This document shows positions 7,951 to 15,923 of a DNA stretch of 18,841 nt, in pieces. The translations under genes were made by a program, and so were the position numbers. Location of the stretch: positions 1-18,841 of the forward strand of contig JALOCD010000086.1 in assembly GCA_023228025.1 (NCBI GenBank). Direction: 5' to 3'. This DNA is from Prolixibacteraceae bacterium. Its GTDB lineage: Bacteria; Bacteroidota; Bacteroidia; Bacteroidales; Prolixibacteraceae. Every line of letters starts with the position of its first letter. The stretch's first letter is position 1. Below the pieces are notes generated by a model that was not told the DNA's origin, ran no database searches, and saw only the letters and a program-made list of their open reading frames with translations.

Positions 7951-7980
7951 TTTAGATAATAATCGCGTAAAAACCAATAT

Positions 7981-8166
7981 TTATTGTACTTTCCCGGCAA
8001 CTCTAAGGGTTTTTCCCTGATTGCCGGTCAGATCGTCCCCCAGATCTTCCATGGCCTCTGCTGCAATATTTTTAAGTTCTTTTACAACTTCAGGATAGAA
8101 TTCCTTGACATCATATTGCTCTCCATGATCTCGGCGCAAGTCATACAATCCTTCATCAACCCCTTT
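7981..8166 (-). pseudogene. C-terminal remnant of a second sulfatase, truncated at the hsdR end
   Basis: Read on the minus strand, this stretch is open for about 60 codons to a TAA at 7981-7983. It encodes a typical arylsulfatase tail: GVDEGLYDLRRDHGEQYDV, then KEFYPEVVKELKNIA, then EDLGDDLTG and a final GKV-Q. The LYDL..D.GE..DV..-YPEVV pattern is the usual C-terminal strand and helix of S1 arylsulfatases. It has no start and none of the catalytic N-terminal domain. The recognisable coding begins about 2 bases after the hsdR stop (8169-8171); in the same frame a few more plausible residues (GNHEICSVVK) run into hsdR, so the true junction may be slightly inside hsdR. It ends 30 nt before the intact sulfatase, as in an operon. 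No 5' part of this gene is found at the other end of the island. Confidence 0.8.
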
Positions 8167-8168
8167 TA

Positions 8169-11100
8169 CTACGCTGCAGATTTCATGATTTCCCTCAGCA
8201 TTTTATATGCGCTTAAGTTGATGAAACCTTGGATATTTTCTTGTGTTAGTTCACCGTAATTTTGAGGAGAATTGTTGATGATATAATCCATATAAAGTTT
8301 GTCCATCATTCCTTTTATCACCAAGTCATAAACCTGCTTTTCGTCTTGGTTGAGATTGTTTTTTATCGTTGTTTTCAGATCATTCTCTTTTTGAAGAGCT
8401 TGCAAATAATTCTCTACAACGGCCACGCTCTCAGGAGAAACTCTCGATTTAAATTGCAGGTTAATCGCCATTACAACCTCCTGTACGGTAACCATAGGCC
8501 TGACGTTGGTAATGCTCCCCCCATGCTGACCACCCCGGTTACCTCCTCCTTCACCATCGCCATCTTCGGGTTCCTGGACTCCTTCGCCTATTTTTTCAAT
8601 ATCGAACGATTTCAGTTTCACTCTTTCAATCTCCTTTTCCAATTCTTCAGCGCTCATGGTCGGATCGAGTTTCTTGTAAAGCAGTGTAGCGAAAATATTG
8701 AAGTCAATCAATATCTTATCCTTTACACGCAATCTGAATAACGACTTGATATAAGCGAACAATCTGACATACCTCGCCAACAATGTTCTAAATTCCAATC
8801 GTTTCTCCAAATCACATTTTGCTTCAAGGATTCCTTTTGTTGCTGTAAGCAGAGCTGACAGCGGCGCTATATCCTGCGCATTTTCGCTGCTGAAAAAACG
8901 AGTACAATTTTCAATGTCTTCGAGGGTAAATATTCCTCTCTTTAAAAGTTCGTCCTTGATCTTAAACAGATCATCCGGATTGGCCTCCTTATGGCTCTCC
9001 ACATGGTGCTGATATTTGCGAAAGGCTTTAATGATATTGTCGTAGGAATTTGTAAAATCTACTGTCAGGGTGTCAATTTTTTTACCGGGATAAATACGGT
9101 TAAGGCGACTGATGGTTTGCACGGCATTACGGTCCTGCAATGCCTTATCCAGGAACATTGTATGGAGCATTTTCTCATCAAACCCTACCTGGAATTTATT
9201 GGCTACAATCAGGAACCGAATTTGATCATTCTCTTTAAAACAATCTTCGATTTTGACTGATCCCGGATTGTTTGGACGGTTCATCTCGATTTCGGAATAG
9301 AATATACCATCGTGATTCATTTGTCCACTGAATGCAACCAGGGTTTTCCATTTTAACCCTCGTTTTTTCAGCTCTTCATCCAGATATAGCTTGTATTTAA
9401 CCGCACACAACCTGCTTGAGGTAACCACCATTGATTTTGCTTTGCCTTCAATTTTACCGGCTGTCTTGTCCTTAAAGATGGAGACAATAATTTTACATTT
9501 TTCTTTGATCACCTCATCGTCCTCATAGGCTTTCAGTTTCAATGCCCTGTAAACTTGCAATACAGGGTACTCGTTCTGCCTGTGATCATCAGGCAATTTG
9601 TAATTGAGCTCGTAGAGTGTTTCGTAGGTGATGATGTTTTTAGCTACATCCAGGATGTATCCTTCGGCGATGGCTTCATCCATGCTATAGACATCAAAAG
9701 GTTGTCCCTCTTTCCCAAAGTGCTGCAGGGTTTGATCGCTTGGCGTGGCAGTTAGCGCGATAAAGCAGAGGTTTGGAAATTCCTTCTTCGAAATTTCATC
9801 AATCATTTCTTCCTGTTCGTCGTCGACCTCTTCCATTGTTTGATGGATGGTTTGCCCGGTGGCTTCGTCAAAATAATCCACCATTTTTTCATGCAGTTTG
9901 CCTTCCTGGTTGGTGTGGGCCTCGTCGATGATGAAACAGATCCTCTTTCCCGATTGGTCGGTCAAATCTTTCAGGAAGGAGAATTTATGCAGGATGGTAA
10001 CAATCACCGGGGAATTTACGGGTATTTCGATGTTTCTGTAATTGGGTAGTCGTTCACCCAACGCCAAACGTACATCATTGCTGGTTTTGCAATAACCTAC
10101 CACACCGGTTTGTCCGATGGCACTGAGGAAGTCTTTGCTGATTTGATCGTCGAGATTGATGCGATGGGTCAGAATGATGATGTGATCGAACAGGTTCTGG
10201 TTTTTGATGTGCAGGTTTCGCAGGTTCTGCACGAGCCAGACGATGGTATTGCTCTTTCCGCTGCCTGCACTGTGCTGAATAAGGTACCGAAGATTGAGCA
10301 TTTTCCTTTTCTTGAAATGCTCAGTGATATCTTCGTAAATACGTTTGACGCAACGTTGCTGGTGGTAGCGCGGGAAGATCCAGTTGTCGTGCGTTCCGTA
10401 TAAATACTTTTCAATGAAATTCAAAATGCTATCTGGCATCAGGATTTCGTTGTACAGGTATTGTACGGCATATTCATTCGGATCGTCCGGCTTTTTGTTG
10501 AGCAATCCGGTGTTAAATTCCCTGAAATCGTCTTTGGTGGGCGGTTTGCTGAAAGTGGTGGCAATCTTTGCCTTTTCGTCATCGGCTGCGATGTGCACAA
10601 AAGCATGGGAGAAAATCCTCCGGTCAATGTCGCGTTGACAAAATTGTTTGACCGCATCGTTGACGTTTTGGCCGGCAAGGGTGTGCTTCAGCTCCACCGT
10701 GATGATAGCGAATCCATTCAGGCAAATCACGATGTCGATACTTTGACGTTCATCTTCCTGTTGCCGGGCATTGGCCGCACTGGTGAAATGGTACTGGCGG
10801 ATTACACTGAACAGGTTCTTCTTGTAATTGGCCTCCTGTTTGGGGTTGTTGGCAGTTTCCGGTTTGAAACAGACCAAATCCAAATGGTGTTGGCTATTGA
10901 CTTTCAACCCGTCGCGCAACAATTGGAACATGGGTTTGATTTGTAGCTCCGCGTTGATTATTTTGCCCAGCTCTTTCTTCCATTCGTAACCCAATTCGGC
11001 TTTTACCACCTTCAAATTATCGGACTGGGTATCTTTCCAGAACTGTTCCAACCGGTCCCAATGGATACAGTTTTCCTTGTCTACCGTGATTTCGCTATCG

Positions 11101-11189
11101 CGGTAAATTTGGTACTCCCATTTGGTGTCTAACTGGTGGCAAAAATGGTTTTCAAACTCTTTTTCCCAATCACGGCGTGGTTGTCTCAT
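8169..11189 (-). CDS. hsdR: Type I restriction enzyme, restriction/translocase subunit HsdR
   Basis: HsdR is the ATP-driven translocase and endonuclease of type I R-M complexes and works with HsdM2HsdS. The 1006-residue protein has an N-terminal HSDR_N PD-(D/E)XK nuclease domain, visible as SIDIVICLNGFAIITVELKH with Asp152, Glu166 and Lys168. Superfamily 2 helicase motifs follow in order: Walker A SAGSGKSN (about 307-314), IIDEAH (about 420-425), LTATP (about 479-483), and a motif VI-like QTISRLNRIYPG. All key residues are present, so it should be active. It is the last gene of the island, starting 25 nt after the end of the broken YhcG-like gene. Its last residues (MLREIMKSAA) abut or overlap the sulfatase remnant, so the very C-terminus could have been altered by the insertion. 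Confidence 0.95.
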   Translation of the reverse strand: MRQPRRDWEKEFENHFCHQLDTKWEYQIYRDSEITVDKENCIHWDRLEQFWKDTQSDNLKVVKAELGYEWKKELGKIINAELQIKPMFQLLRDGLKVNSQHHLDLVCFKPETANNPKQEANYKKNLFSVIRQYHFTSAANARQQEDERQSIDIVICLNGFAIITVELKHTLAGQNVNDAVKQFCQRDIDRRIFSHAFVHIAADDEKAKIATTFSKPPTKDDFREFNTGLLNKKPDDPNEYAVQYLYNEILMPDSILNFIEKYLYGTHDNWIFPRYHQQRCVKRIYEDITEHFKKRKMLNLRYLIQHSAGSGKSNTIVWLVQNLRNLHIKNQNLFDHIIILTHRINLDDQISKDFLSAIGQTGVVGYCKTSNDVRLALGERLPNYRNIEIPVNSPVIVTILHKFSFLKDLTDQSGKRICFIIDEAHTNQEGKLHEKMVDYFDEATGQTIHQTMEEVDDEQEEMIDEISKKEFPNLCFIALTATPSDQTLQHFGKEGQPFDVYSMDEAIAEGYILDVAKNIITYETLYELNYKLPDDHRQNEYPVLQVYRALKLKAYEDDEVIKEKCKIIVSIFKDKTAGKIEGKAKSMVVTSSRLCAVKYKLYLDEELKKRGLKWKTLVAFSGQMNHDGIFYSEIEMNRPNNPGSVKIEDCFKENDQIRFLIVANKFQVGFDEKMLHTMFLDKALQDRNAVQTISRLNRIYPGKKIDTLTVDFTNSYDNIIKAFRKYQHHVESHKEANPDDLFKIKDELLKRGIFTLEDIENCTRFFSSENAQDIAPLSALLTATKGILEAKCDLEKRLEFRTLLARYVRLFAYIKSLFRLRVKDKILIDFNIFATLLYKKLDPTMSAEELEKEIERVKLKSFDIEKIGEGVQEPEDGDGEGGGNRGGQHGGSITNVRPMVTVQEVVMAINLQFKSRVSPESVAVVENYLQALQKENDLKTTIKNNLNQDEKQVYDLVIKGMMDKLYMDYIINNSPQNYGELTQENIQGFINLSAYKMLREIMKSAA

Positions 11190-11214
11190 TGGTCTGAATT
11201 ATGAATTGTTGATT

Positions 11215-11660
11215 TCAGGATTCACGACTTAAATTATAAATATCTGTTTCAATCAATTGTTTCAACATAGTTGGGTTTGGCAGTTCCAGCATGTACTTAC
11301 GTTAGAAATTCCTGACACTGTCAGGAATTTTGTACTTTCCTGAAAACCATTTCGTTGCAATATTCCTGACACTGTCGGGAAAAAGTGGGGGTAAGTGCTG
11401 TAAAAATCACGGAACAGATACAATTGAGATTCTGACATGCCTTTGATATGCCGGAGGCGGGCTGCCAGTTCCTTCATGGCTTTGGCACCGTATTGTGCGC
11501 GGTCGCTGCCATTTTGCTCGTACTCTACTATGTACCTGCCAGCAAACCAGTTGCGTACCGTGAGCATCTGGTTTACCTGCTGCACAGCCTTTTCTTGCGT
11601 TTGCCGATGGAGGTTACCAATGGCATCGGCAAGGAGTTGTAGGTTAAATTCAACCATCAT
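11215..11660 (-). pseudogene. YhcG-like (DUF1016) gene with its nuclease domain deleted and frameshifted
   Basis: The first 105 or so residues match the DUF1016 N-terminal domain of YhcG-type PDDEXK proteins: a helix ending VNQMLTVRNWFAGRYIVEYE, then GSDRAQYGAKAMKELAARL and SESQLYLFRDFYSTYPHFF. After a short linker with a duplicated TVSGI, the first frame ends at 11262. A different frame then gives YMLELPNPTMLKQLIETD and ends at 11215-11217; this resembles the extreme C-terminus of the same family (K-Y-x-L-x-LP). Full-length relatives are about 330-380 residues with a C-terminal PD-(D/E)XK nuclease domain, and that domain is absent. I read this as an internal deletion plus frameshift. The ATG at 11660 overlaps the hsdS stop as ATGA, so it would still be translated as a 132-residue stub. 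N-terminal identity is fairly sure; the reading of the tail is inference. Confidence 0.7.
11306..11381. repeat. Two copies of a palindrome in the YhcG-like linker
   Basis: 11306-11330 is a perfect 25-nt palindrome with 12-nt arms (aaattcctgaca / tgtcaggaattt) around one central base. 11363-11381 repeats its core with one mismatch (ttcctgaca / tgtcgggaa). The copies are 54 nt apart, exactly 18 codons, and both encode TVSGI. They lie next to the deletion/frameshift point of the broken gene. Confidence 0.9.
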
Positions 11661-12919
11661 GCAGATACTTTAATTTTACCGGTTACGGCTTCGTATATCT
11701 TGATTTTTCGAAGTTCTTGGAGTTTTTCGATTTGTTCTTCAATATTTTTGATGAGTTTATCAATTTCGTTAGTTCTTCTTTCCAAATGGTTAGAAATTAT
11801 TTCTTGCTCATTTTTAGGTGGTAAAATGATTTTCATATCACCTAATGTAGTTGAACTAATTGCCGGATAACTTACTCCTTCTGAATATGCAATTACTCTT
11901 TCAACAACAATTTGGCTTGTCATTTGATAGAATAAATATTTGGCATCAAATAAATTTTCAAATGCATCAATCACTGCAAAACCAGTTGAAGCAATTATAT
12001 TTGCGTCAGGATTTTGAAGGAATGCGATTGCCCGTAAGTATGTTCTTACTGTAGAGAGTATAATGCTATTGTGTCTTAGCTTTCTTCTTGCCCTACTTGG
12101 GGCTTCAGAAAAAGTCATTTCTTGTAATTCAATAAACTCCCCATTAGAACTTACATTGCCTATATCGATGTATTTAAGTTCATAATCAGGAGAAGTCTTT
12201 TCATTAATGACCTCTTGATTTATATAAGTTACATTTTTAAGTCTTTTGACTTCCCAGTGCTTCGGAATTTTACCCAACCAATCAATTCCACTGTCTTTGA
12301 GTTCAACATCTGGATTTAATCCTTTAGTGACGGCATTGTTTATTTCAATTTGCCGCAGTTCCTTGAGTTTGGTTGCCTGGACTTTTTTGTTGGTGATAAG
12401 GCGGTCGAGCTTTTGGGTTTCGGCATTAAGGAAGTTCGCGATAGTGAGTTGTTCGTCTGTTGGTGGGACAACAATTCTTACACCTGATAATTCTTCTATC
12501 GTTAATTTTGGTTGAGCTGAGCCAGTAATAAATACCGTGAAATCTATGTTCTCTAAAAAATATATGTAATAATCAATACTGCCATTAATTGGTTTTAGAA
12601 TATGTGCATGATTATTTACCCAAAATTTACCTGATGCTTTGAAGGCAAGCGGTGAATTTCTATCCAATAAGTTCGCACCATCTTCTCCAATAAGTATATA
12701 ATCGCCATCAAATAAATACCTATCGACTTTATCAATTACACCTGAAGCTCCGTAATAGTCATAAATATTCTCTAAGTCAGCACGTTCTTCGCTACTTAAA
12801 GGGATTCTGATATTGTTGTAAAAATTTAAATACCTTTTTAAATGCTTTACTTTCCAATGCTCCGGCACCTCCCCAATCCACTCAATCCCGCTAGGTTTAT
12901 ATTTTTCGTATTTGCTCAT
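11657..12919 (-). CDS. hsdS: Type I restriction-modification specificity subunit HsdS
   Basis: HsdS gives the methylase and restriction complex its bipartite DNA target. The 420-residue protein has the usual duplicated architecture. The first half begins with SGIEWIGEVPEHWKVK, followed by target-recognition domain 1 (about 25-165) and a central coiled-coil spacer (LNAETQKLDRLITNKKVQAT). The second half begins with SGIDWLGKIPKHWEVK, followed by domain 2 (about 235-370) and a second coiled coil ending KLQELRKIKIYEAVTG. Both domains are complete and the gene is unbroken. The DNA of the domains is visibly more A/T-rich than the flanking genes, as is common for horizontally exchanged recognition domains. 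Its ATG overlaps the KilA-N stop as ATGA, implying translational coupling. No second hsdS copy, inverted partial hsdS or recombinase is present, so there is no sign of phase-variable shuffling. Confidence 0.93.
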   Translation of the reverse strand: MSKYEKYKPSGIEWIGEVPEHWKVKHLKRYLNFYNNIRIPLSSEERADLENIYDYYGASGVIDKVDRYLFDGDYILIGEDGANLLDRNSPLAFKASGKFWVNNHAHILKPINGSIDYYIYFLENIDFTVFITGSAQPKLTIEELSGVRIVVPPTDEQLTIANFLNAETQKLDRLITNKKVQATKLKELRQIEINNAVTKGLNPDVELKDSGIDWLGKIPKHWEVKRLKNVTYINQEVINEKTSPDYELKYIDIGNVSSNGEFIELQEMTFSEAPSRARRKLRHNSIILSTVRTYLRAIAFLQNPDANIIASTGFAVIDAFENLFDAKYLFYQMTSQIVVERVIAYSEGVSYPAISSTTLGDMKIILPPKNEQEIISNHLERRTNEIDKLIKNIEEQIEKLQELRKIKIYEAVTGKIKVSA

Positions 12920-13551
12920 TTCAACTTTTTCAGGTTACAGTTTTGGAGCAGTGATTTCATTTGGGTGATGGCAATTTTATTGAGTTGGGTTAGCCTTTCG
13001 CATTGAGGCAGCCCCTGATGAATTAATACCGCGTTGATGCTTTCCATGTTCGAAAGCACGACCAATTGTTCTATACTCGCCTCATCCCGTATGTTGCCTT
13101 CCATATTCGGATTGGCATCACGCCATTGTTTGGCTGTCGTTCCAAACAAAGCCATGTTTAACATGTCGGCTTCGTTGGCATATACAAAATTTATTTGATT
13201 TAAGTTCAGTTCTTTGGGTATCAGTTTCTCTTTTATGGCATCGGTGTGTATGTGATAGTTTCCTTTTGCCTTAGTCCGTTCAATCCATTGACCCACAGAC
13301 ATAATAAACCGGTTCACTCCGGCTTCATTTTCAATTACCCCAAATTCGGTGTAATTAAAATCCTGATTGTTGATTTTCTCCCATATGCCAATGTATTCAA
13401 TGGTGTTTTTGTTGGTAACCCATTTGCCAATTAACCCACTGCCTTCGATAAATCCGGCAGTCATATCGGTCAGACTGATAAAATCAGTTTGGTTGTTCGT
13501 TAAAACAGTAATACTGGTTTCCTTTACTTGTATTTTCCTTTCTTTAGCCAT
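12916..13551 (-). CDS. KilA-N domain protein in R-M operon, with internal in-frame deletion
   Basis: The N-terminal part matches a KilA-N DNA-binding domain: FISLTDM, then WVTNKNTIEYIGIWEKIN, FNYTEF, and FIMSVGQWIERTKAKG (about residues 20-100 from the ATG at 13551; 211 aa). The C-terminal part (YHIHTDAIKEKLIP, VYANEADMLNMALFG, NIRDEASIEQLVVLSNMESI) matches the conserved tail of Bacteroidota KilA-N proteins found in hsd operons. From my memory of that family, about 55-65 residues normally lie between them: the G-R-Y-G-G-T-Y-A-H-K-D-IAFEFASW segment and the FKLYLIKEFQRLK helix. Here TKAKG joins straight to NYHIHTD. The frame is maintained and the ends overlap correctly with the neighbours, so it is expressed. 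The role in the operon is unknown; regulation or DNA tethering are guesses. A TTG at 13563 is a possible but unlikely start. Confidence 0.85.
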   Translation of the reverse strand: MAKERKIQVKETSITVLTNNQTDFISLTDMTAGFIEGSGLIGKWVTNKNTIEYIGIWEKINNQDFNYTEFGVIENEAGVNRFIMSVGQWIERTKAKGNYHIHTDAIKEKLIPKELNLNQINFVYANEADMLNMALFGTTAKQWRDANPNMEGNIRDEASIEQLVVLSNMESINAVLIHQGLPQCERLTQLNKIAITQMKSLLQNCNLKKLK

Positions 13552-13563
13552 TATCGGATTCAA

Positions 13564-15540
13564 TTATAGCTTAATGCCTAATTCCTGCATTAAAGCAAGA
13601 TTTTCTTTTTCCAGCTCCGCCATCTCATTCACCACTTTGGCTTGTTCGCGCAAGGGTTGGTACACATAAAAATGTTTGGTAAAAGGAATTTCATAGCCCT
13701 TTTCCTCTTTGGTAATTACCCATTTCTTTTCGACCTCCTTTTTGAGGAAGGCATCTTTGTCTTCCTTCCAGGGAATGTATTCGGTGTCTTTTACAATTTT
13801 GGGCACTTTAATCGTGGCCTTGTATCCGATTTTATTGCCTTCCAAGGTTTTGCGAATGGTGATAGTAAGGTCTGCCGTATTGTTTTTGGTTACCAATTCA
13901 CTTTTGGGGTCAAGGTTAAAGGTAAATTCGCCTTCATTCCCCTTCTTGTCTCTCAGTGCAGCCATTCGTTTTTTGTCATCAGCTGATTTGACGATCAGAA
14001 GTTCGTCCAATTTGTTTAGGGCCACCGTAACCTCTTTTTCAACGGTGATTGGGTTGCCCTCCTCGTCGGTCTCTTCCAAATCCAGAAACACCTTTCGGAA
14101 GGCGAAATCGGACCATTCAAAGATCTTGCTGTAAGGTCCGGGTTCAAATGCTTTGTGAATGCCGATGATTTGTTTGATCTGGTCGTTGGCTTCCACATAT
14201 CTTTCATTGTCACCGCTGCCCTCAATTCCATTGTGAATCCGTCGGCGTTTGTTTCCCAAACTGCGTTTCATCGGCCTCCAGAAATCGACAGCATTGATGA
14301 GTTGAATTTTCCCCCGGCGATTTTTTGGTTTGTTATTTCGGATGAGCCAAATGTAAGTGGCAATACCGGTGTTGTAAAACAATTCGGAAGGCAGTGCAAC
14401 AATGGTTTCGAGCCAGTCGTTCTCCAAAATATATCTTCTTATTTCGCTTTCGCCACTTCCTGCGTCGCCACTAAAGAGAGGCGAACCGTTGTGAACTATG
14501 GCAATGGCAGAACCGCCCAATTCGGCAGGTTTCATTTTGCTGATCATGTGCAGGGTAAACAGCAACTGTCCGTCGCTGCTCCGGGGCTGGCCCACATCGA
14601 ACCGGCCATTGCTGGCATTCATCACCTTCTTTTGGATTTTCTTCCAGCTCTTGCCATACGGCGGATTGGAAAGCATGAAGTCGAACTGTTCACCAGCAGT
14701 TCCATCCTCGTAAAGGGTGTCGCCTTTGGTAATAAAAGCGGTTTCTCCTTTCAACAACAGGTCGGCTTGTGCCACTGCCCAGGTTTTGTCGTTTACCTCC
14801 TGTCCGTACAAACGGACTTCCGCGTTGGGATTGATCTTTTCTTCTATGAACTCTTTGGCGGCGGTGAGCATTCCGCCACTGCCACAGGCAGGGTCATAGA
14901 TAGTTACCAGCTCGCCGTCTTTGATGGCCTTTTCGTCCATGTCGAGCATATGCGTCATCAGGTCGATCACTTCACGCGGGGAATAGTGTTCTCCTGCTTC
15001 GGCATTGTTGGCTTCCGAAAATTTGCGGACCAATTCTTCGAAAACGTAGCCCATTTTGATGTTGCTCACCTTTAGCGGGCTAAGATCAATCTCAGAAAAG
15101 TCCTTTATCAGTGTGTATAGAATTTTCTCCTCTGCCAGTTTATTGATATGCGAGCGGATGCCTGACCGGTCTATGATGATTTTGATGTTGTCGGTATAGC
15201 CGTTGAGGTAGCTGATGAAATTGTTTTTGATACTACTTTCACCTTCGGCGGCCAACGACTTCAAAGTGTAATTGCTTGTATTGTTAAACTTTATTTCGTG
15301 TAGTACTTTGCTGTTTAATATCTGTAATTGCGTTTCACTGTTTACTTTTGCCAACTGGGTTTCGAGTAGTTTTTTCAGCTCTTCCGTTTTGGCAATCAGG
15401 ACGCCTTCAATTCTGCGGATCAGTACCATTGGGTAAATGATATCGGGGTACTCTGTACGTTGGAAAATGTCTCTCAGGACGTCATTGGCGGTATTCCAGA
15501 TCAGGGCAACTTCACTGGATATTTCGGTGTCTCTTTTCAT
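13564..15540 (-). CDS. hsdM: Type I restriction-modification DNA methyltransferase HsdM (N6-adenine)
   Basis: HsdM transfers methyl from S-adenosylmethionine to adenine N6 at the HsdS-defined site and is part of both the methylase and the restriction complex. The 658-residue protein has an HsdM_N helical domain (WNTANDVLRDIFQRTEYPDI), GEHYSPREV, the SAM-binding motif I DPACGSGG (about 216-223) and the catalytic NPPY (about 292-295). A long C-terminal region (about 470-658) ends in a predicted coiled coil (VVNEMAELEKENLALMQELG), which in this family docks onto HsdS. It is the first gene of the island, with a perfect TAnnTTTG element about 26 nt upstream of the ATG. The KilA-N gene follows after 12 nt. 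The coding region is intact. Confidence 0.95.
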   Translation of the reverse strand: MKRDTEISSEVALIWNTANDVLRDIFQRTEYPDIIYPMVLIRRIEGVLIAKTEELKKLLETQLAKVNSETQLQILNSKVLHEIKFNNTSNYTLKSLAAEGESSIKNNFISYLNGYTDNIKIIIDRSGIRSHINKLAEEKILYTLIKDFSEIDLSPLKVSNIKMGYVFEELVRKFSEANNAEAGEHYSPREVIDLMTHMLDMDEKAIKDGELVTIYDPACGSGGMLTAAKEFIEEKINPNAEVRLYGQEVNDKTWAVAQADLLLKGETAFITKGDTLYEDGTAGEQFDFMLSNPPYGKSWKKIQKKVMNASNGRFDVGQPRSSDGQLLFTLHMISKMKPAELGGSAIAIVHNGSPLFSGDAGSGESEIRRYILENDWLETIVALPSELFYNTGIATYIWLIRNNKPKNRRGKIQLINAVDFWRPMKRSLGNKRRRIHNGIEGSGDNERYVEANDQIKQIIGIHKAFEPGPYSKIFEWSDFAFRKVFLDLEETDEEGNPITVEKEVTVALNKLDELLIVKSADDKKRMAALRDKKGNEGEFTFNLDPKSELVTKNNTADLTITIRKTLEGNKIGYKATIKVPKIVKDTEYIPWKEDKDAFLKKEVEKKWVITKEEKGYEIPFTKHFYVYQPLREQAKVVNEMAELEKENLALMQELGIKL

Positions 15541-15565
15541 TCAATCGATTCGGTTTATTTATGAT

Positions 15566-15573
15566 CAAAGTTA
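15566..15573 (-). promoter_or_regulatory. Bacteroidota-type -7 element for the hsd operon
   Basis: On the minus strand this reads TAACTTTG, an exact TAnnTTTG match, 25 nt upstream of the hsdM ATG. It would give a leader of under 20 nt. No TTTG is seen at -33. It is the only clear promoter candidate for the five-gene R-M operon. Confidence 0.5.
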
Positions 15574-15823
15574 TCAATTTTGGCGGGTCGGTAGGCATGA
15601 TAACTGTTCTTTTGTGGTTGTTAACTATTCGAAATACACAGAAATTCTACCCTCTTGCATGTGAATTTGATTTAACTATGATAGATTTGATAGATGTTTA
15701 GGCAGCAATAAATTTACAAATAATATTGAATATCAATATTGTAATAGAAATAATTTATCGCCCAAATAGTTTTGTTGAATGTGGTAAAATTGTAAATCCG
15801 AACCTTTGCCTAATATCCTTCCG
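15574..15823. other. Gene-free A/T-rich spacer upstream of the R-M operon
   Basis: This stretch separates the hsd promoter from the transporter terminator. I see no supported gene, tRNA, attachment repeat or missing sulfatase 5' end in it. Its only notable structure is the palindrome at 15714-15744. A TAGATTTG at 15682-15689 on the plus strand has no plausible gene downstream. Confidence 0.6.
15714..15744. promoter_or_regulatory. A/T-rich dyad upstream of hsdM, possible operator
   Basis: Perfect 8-nt arms aatattga (15722-15729) and tcaatatt (15733-15740) surround a 3-nt centre. An outer ttacaa (15714-15719) and ttgtaa (15739-15744) extend the symmetry with a 4-nt bulge. It lies about 140-180 nt upstream of the hsdM -7 element. 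Operator function is only a possibility. Confidence 0.3.
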
Positions 15824-15858
15824 CAAAAAAGCCACCCGGGTTTCCGGATGGCTTTTTA
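15824..15858 (-). terminator. Intrinsic terminator of the galK-transporter operon
   Basis: Arms 15826-15839 (aaaaagccacccgg) and 15844-15857 (ccggatggcttttt) pair at 13 of 14 positions with a 4-nt loop. On the minus strand the stem is followed by six T residues. It lies 66 nt beyond the transporter stop, and the T-tract on both sides makes it usable in either direction. Confidence 0.88.
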
Positions 15859-15923
15859 TAAATCAATAAGATTTGACTATTTGGTTTTTAAAAGTACCAT
15901 AAGATTCTGATCCATTCGCGGGC

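Noticed and set aside
11657..12919. Possible phase-variable hsdS locus
   Set aside because: There is a single complete hsdS, no silent partial copy, no inverted repeats matching it and no recombinase in the window.
14155..15075. 306-codon plus-strand ORF antisense to hsdM
   Set aside because: It lies entirely opposite the conserved HsdM methyltransferase motifs, shows no recognisable domain and is explained by codon bias of the real gene.
15682..15689. TAGATTTG on the plus strand, a promoter-like match
   Set aside because: No plausible plus-strand gene follows; it points at the 3' end of the minus-strand transporter. Such an 8-mer occurs by chance in A/T-rich DNA.
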